Shown piece by piece: positions 60,701 through 64,000 of a stretch of DNA of 64,000 bases; within the stretch, counting starts at the first letter, position 1; every line of letters begins with the position of its first letter. The position numbers and the translations under genes are program-made. Source of the stretch: Symbiodinium natans (lineage: Eukaryota; Sar; Dinophyceae; Suessiales; Symbiodiniaceae). The stretch covers positions 188,001 to 252,000 of the forward strand of contig CAJNDS010002138.1 of the NCBI GenBank assembly GCA_905221605.1. Direction: 5' to 3'. Under the pieces are notes generated by a model. The model had not been told where the DNA came from. It saw only the letters and a list, made by a program, of their open reading frames with translations, and made no database searches.

Positions 60701-62900
60701 GGTTTAGGGTTTAGGGTTTAGGGTTTAGGGTTTAGGGTTTAGGGTTTAGGGTTTAGGGTTTAGGGTTTAGGGTTTAGGGCTTAGGTTTAGGGTTTAGGGT
60801 TTTGGGTTTAGGGTTTGCCATGTTGCACTGAGGGGGTCTTCTGCTTCTGTGCTTGGGGCCGAGAATGACAGACTTAGTTGCTGAGTTCAGAAGACCCAAG
60901 AAAGTGTACACTTTCAGTTCTACAGGGGATTATAGTATCCCAAAAAGACTAAGTGTACTCACTCAGCTACTAAGACAATGAACCCCAAACCCCAAAAGGG
61001 ATCAAAGGCTTTGCCTGGAGCCAGCTTCCAAGCCAGCATGTCGGCTTCAGTGGGAAGAAGTCTTCACCCTAATCCCTAAACCTTAAACCCTAAAGCCTCA
61101 ACCCTAAACCCTAAACCCTCAACCCTAAGCCGACAGACATGCAAAAAGGGGGAACTGACCGGCCCTTCACAGCAACTCCTTCAAGGGATGACATGGAGGC
61201 CCTGAGTCAGGTGGTCTTTCTCCCCTTGAGAATTTGCGTGACCCCGGTCCCTACAAGCCAAGCCCATCTCCATAAGTCCTAGACTCCACATGCTGGCAAT
61301 TCAGCCCTTACCCCGGCGGTCGGTGTAGGATTTTGGCCCGCTTTAGGATGTTTAGCGTGCGCCACACACGAGGACCTTCGTGAACCTGATGACCCACAAT
61401 TTCTCGAACACGCGCCCGGAGCGCGGCCCAATCTTCAGACTTCAGAATCTCCGTTATAGCCCGAAGCTCCCTAAACCCTAAACCCTAAACCCCCAAACCC
61501 TAAGCCGTCCCTAAACCCTAAACCCTAAACCCTAAACCCTGAACCGTAGCCCTTCAGTGCCCCACGCTGCCACTGAGGACTCCTGCAGCAAAGGGCAGCA
61601 GGGAACCCGGATGGCTTAAGTGGGTAGGCAGAGCTAGGGTTACGAAGAAGTAGGGTTTAGGGTTTAGGGTTTAGGGTTTAGGGTTTAGGGTTTAGGGTTT
61701 AGGGTTTAGGGTTTTAGGGTTTAGGGTTTAGGGTTTTAGGGTTTAGGGTTTTAGGGTTTAGGGTTTAGGGTTTAGGGTTTTAGGGTTTTAGGGTTTTAGG
61801 GTTTTAGGGTTTTAGGGTTTTAGGGTTTTAGGGTTTTAGGGTTTTAGGGTTTTAGGGTTTTAGGGTTTTAGGGTTTGGGGTTTAGGCTTCGGGGTGTAGG
61901 AAGTAAGGACAGCTCTAAGCCATAACCCTACATAAGAACGTATCACATATCACCCCAACATTACAGCACGCGCTACCCTCATAACTACCTTCAGCAAGGA
62001 ACAACAGCTGTTGAGCATGAGGCCCTGGAACTTTCTTCTTCCCGCTAGATACCAAATTACCTTTCCCCTAAACCTAGAAACCCTAAACCCTAAACCCTAA
62101 ACCCTAAATCCTAAACCCTAAACCCTAAACCCTAAACCCTTCCATAAACCCTTTTGGGGGTTGCTGGCCTCGGGCTTCGGGCTTATGCAAACTCATCCCA
62201 GAGATCCTTGGGCTTAGGGTTTCGGGTTTAGGGTTTGGGGTTTGGGGTTTAGGGTTTAGGGTTTAGGGTTTGGGGTTTAGGGTTTGGGGTTTAGGGTGTG
62301 GGGTTTTGGGTTTAGGGTGTATAGAAATCCGAAGCCCCGCCTGCGCAGCCGTGAGGAAGGTACCATCCCCGCCTTGGGGCTCCGGTGCTTCAAAGGACAA
62401 GAGAAGAACTCTTAGGGTTTAGGGCTTGGGGTTTAGGGTTTAGGGTTTAGGGTTTAGGGTTTGGGGTTTAGGATTGAGGGTTTAGGGCTTTGGGTTCAGG
62501 GTTTAGGGTTTACACATGGATCCTGCTCCCTGAAACTCTGAACCCTGAATCCTACCACCCTGCGTCTGAGGAGGGGTCTGGAAAAGGGTTTAGGGTTTAG
62601 GGTTTAGGGTTTAGGGTTTAGGGTTTAGGGTTTAGGGTTTAGGGTTTAGGGTTTAGGGTTTAGGGTTTAGGGTTTAGGGTTTAGGGTTTAGGGTACTTGT
62701 TGGTTGTTCTGGGGCTGGTTGTGCAATGCTTGAAGCCAGAAACCGAAAACAAAACACAACAAGACAACAACAATGAACAAAGCCTGCTGCTTCAAGTCTG
62801 GGTGTTTGTGGGCATGGAATCCCTGCCTTTGTGCCTGTGCCCTCTATTTTTTTTTGTGGGGTGGGTGGGGGGGGGGTTCGACACCTTGTGGAAGCCTCTA
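57769..62900. repeat. Telomere-like arrays with unique spacers
   Basis: TTTAGGG at 58423-58502, 59278-59335, 60673-60815, 62215-62320, 62410-62515 and 62586-62695. At 61650-61880 the TTTAGGG tract changes to uniform TTTTAGGG. CCCTAAA at 57955-57980, 59455-59486, 61480-61545 and 62085-62140. C12 joined to A13 at 59037-59061. The stretches 59490-60060 and 58620-58980 are unique; no gene recognised. Confidence 0.8.
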
Positions 62901-63047
62901 CTTGAAGGTTCATGGTACTTATTAACCAATTATAACTGTACTTAAAACCCAAGTTCTAATACTAGGGCACTTCAGGGGCTTATAAGTGGGTCATAAGTAC
63001 AGTTATAATTAGTTATAATTGGTTCATAAGTACCCTGAACCTCCAAG
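62901..63047. mobile_element. MITE-like element, family 2, copy 2 (intact)
   Basis: This 147-bp palindromic element starts CTTGAAGGTTCATGGTACTT and ends TACCCTGAACCTCCAAG. Its arms continue inwards (CCAATTATAACTGTACTTA against TAAGTACAGTTATAATTAG). It is the reference for the copies at 30660 and 43264. Confidence 0.85.
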
Positions 63048-64000
63048 AAGGCTGGGGGTGTTTAGGGTTGGGCTGGTAGAACCAAAGCCGTCCCTGAGGC
63101 GATGGCCGGTGGGCATCGCGCAGGCCTGCAGGGCTTTGGGTTTACGGGTTTAGGGCGTGGTGGTTGAGGGGTTGAGGGGTTGAGGGGTTGAGGGGTTGAG
63201 GGGTTTAGGGTTTAGGGCTTAGGGGTTAGGGGCTGAGGGTTGAAGATTGAGGGCTTAGGGGTTCAGGGTTTCGGGCTTGAGTGCTTAGGGCTTTTCCCGT
63301 ATGGTTTAGGGCCTTATAGGGTGTAATAGAGGGTTTGGGGTGGAGGGCTCATGTGGCATGGGGGCTCGCGATTTTTACGCTAAACCTTAAACCCTTCACC
63401 TTAATCTTCAACCCTAAGCCCTAAGCCCTAAGCCCAAACCCTAAACCCTAAACCCTAAACCCTAAACCCGACACCCTAAACCCTAGACCCTTCCGACCTT
63501 CCGGCAGCAGCGCCGAAGTCTGAACCCTGCGCCCACAACCCTCAAAGGCCTCGATGCCCTCAGCCCTACAACCCCAATACCTTCGTGCCTGGGGTGTGGC
63601 GGGGGGGGTGTGGGGGGGGGGGGGGAGGAAGTGCTTAGAGGGAGGAAGTGCTTAAAGGGAAGTTGAGGGTGTAGAACATCCCCTCTGATACTGGCGCCCC
63701 AGAAATCCGGCGCCTGGGGTCCCGGAGGGCCGGTGCCAAGCAAAGGAACGGGCGCAACAGGTCTCGGCACTCGATGCGGTGTACCCTAAACCCTAAACCC
63801 TAAGCCCTAAACCCTAAACCCTACCTGGTTTTGCTTCAACTGCACGAAGATGCCATGATCCCGCCCTAAAGCAACTCCGCCGGTGCTCTGCAACGTGTGT
63901 AACATGGTCAAGGTGACGATCTTTGACCTATTACCAAGTCGAACATCCATGTCAAGCCCAAACCCTAAACCCTAAACCCTAAACCCTAAACCCTAAGCCA
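63048..64000. repeat. Variant and canonical telomere-like tracts to the window end
   Basis: GGGGTTGA units at 63165-63200, mixed TTTAGGG variants to 63290, CCCTAAG/CCCTAAA at 63412-63485, 63781-63822 and 63957-64000. A G-rich run lies at 63600-63625. The window ends inside a C-strand tract. Confidence 0.8.

Overview
The window looks like dinoflagellate nuclear DNA (Symbiodiniaceae or a close relative is my best guess). Three things point that way. Plant/dinoflagellate-type telomere heptamers (CCCTAAA/TTTAGGG) are scattered everywhere. The one coding-rich block is a GC-rich LTR retroelement whose Gag carries CCCH zinc fingers. The LTR contains the last 13 bases of the dinoflagellate spliced leader. 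I see no rRNA, tRNA, CRISPR array or bacterial-type gene.

Layout. Positions 1-9339 and 26252-64000 are almost gene-free. They consist of short stretches of ordinary sequence separated by well over 60 telomere-like tracts in both orientations, plus microsatellites, homopolymers (C27, G29), minisatellites and several small inverted-repeat (MITE-like) families. One possible antisense protein relic (mTERF-like) lies at 2429-2680.

Positions 9344-26247 are a single 16.9 kb LTR retrotransposon. Its LTRs are 293 bp, begin TG, end CA and differ at one base. It is flanked by a 4-bp target-site duplication (ATAG) and sits in an AT-rich microsatellite. Reading left to right it encodes: a CCCH Gag; a retropepsin-like protease; a zinc-ribbon plus membrane segment; the thumb and RNase H of a Ty3/gypsy-type reverse transcriptase; an unrecognised 390-residue region; an integrase (HHCC, DD35E, GPY/F-like module); a long region with a possible degenerate Rossmann fold; and only then the fingers and palm of the reverse transcriptase with YVDD. 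After these comes cargo not normally found in retrotransposons: a complete Tpt1/KptA-type RNA 2'-phosphotransferase with a C2H2 finger, a RanBP2-type zinc finger protein, a membrane protein with a SWIM-like zinc motif, and a single-HKD phospholipase-D-like nuclease.

The split, permuted reverse transcriptase and the RNA-repair/nuclease cargo are the most novel content. The reading frame steps by -1 six times in a row along the element, mostly at short homopolymers. The simplest reading is one ancestral polyprotein of more than 14 kb carrying single-base deletions, which may be real or assembly errors. A GC-rich motif of about 21 bp recurs at the boundaries between cassettes.
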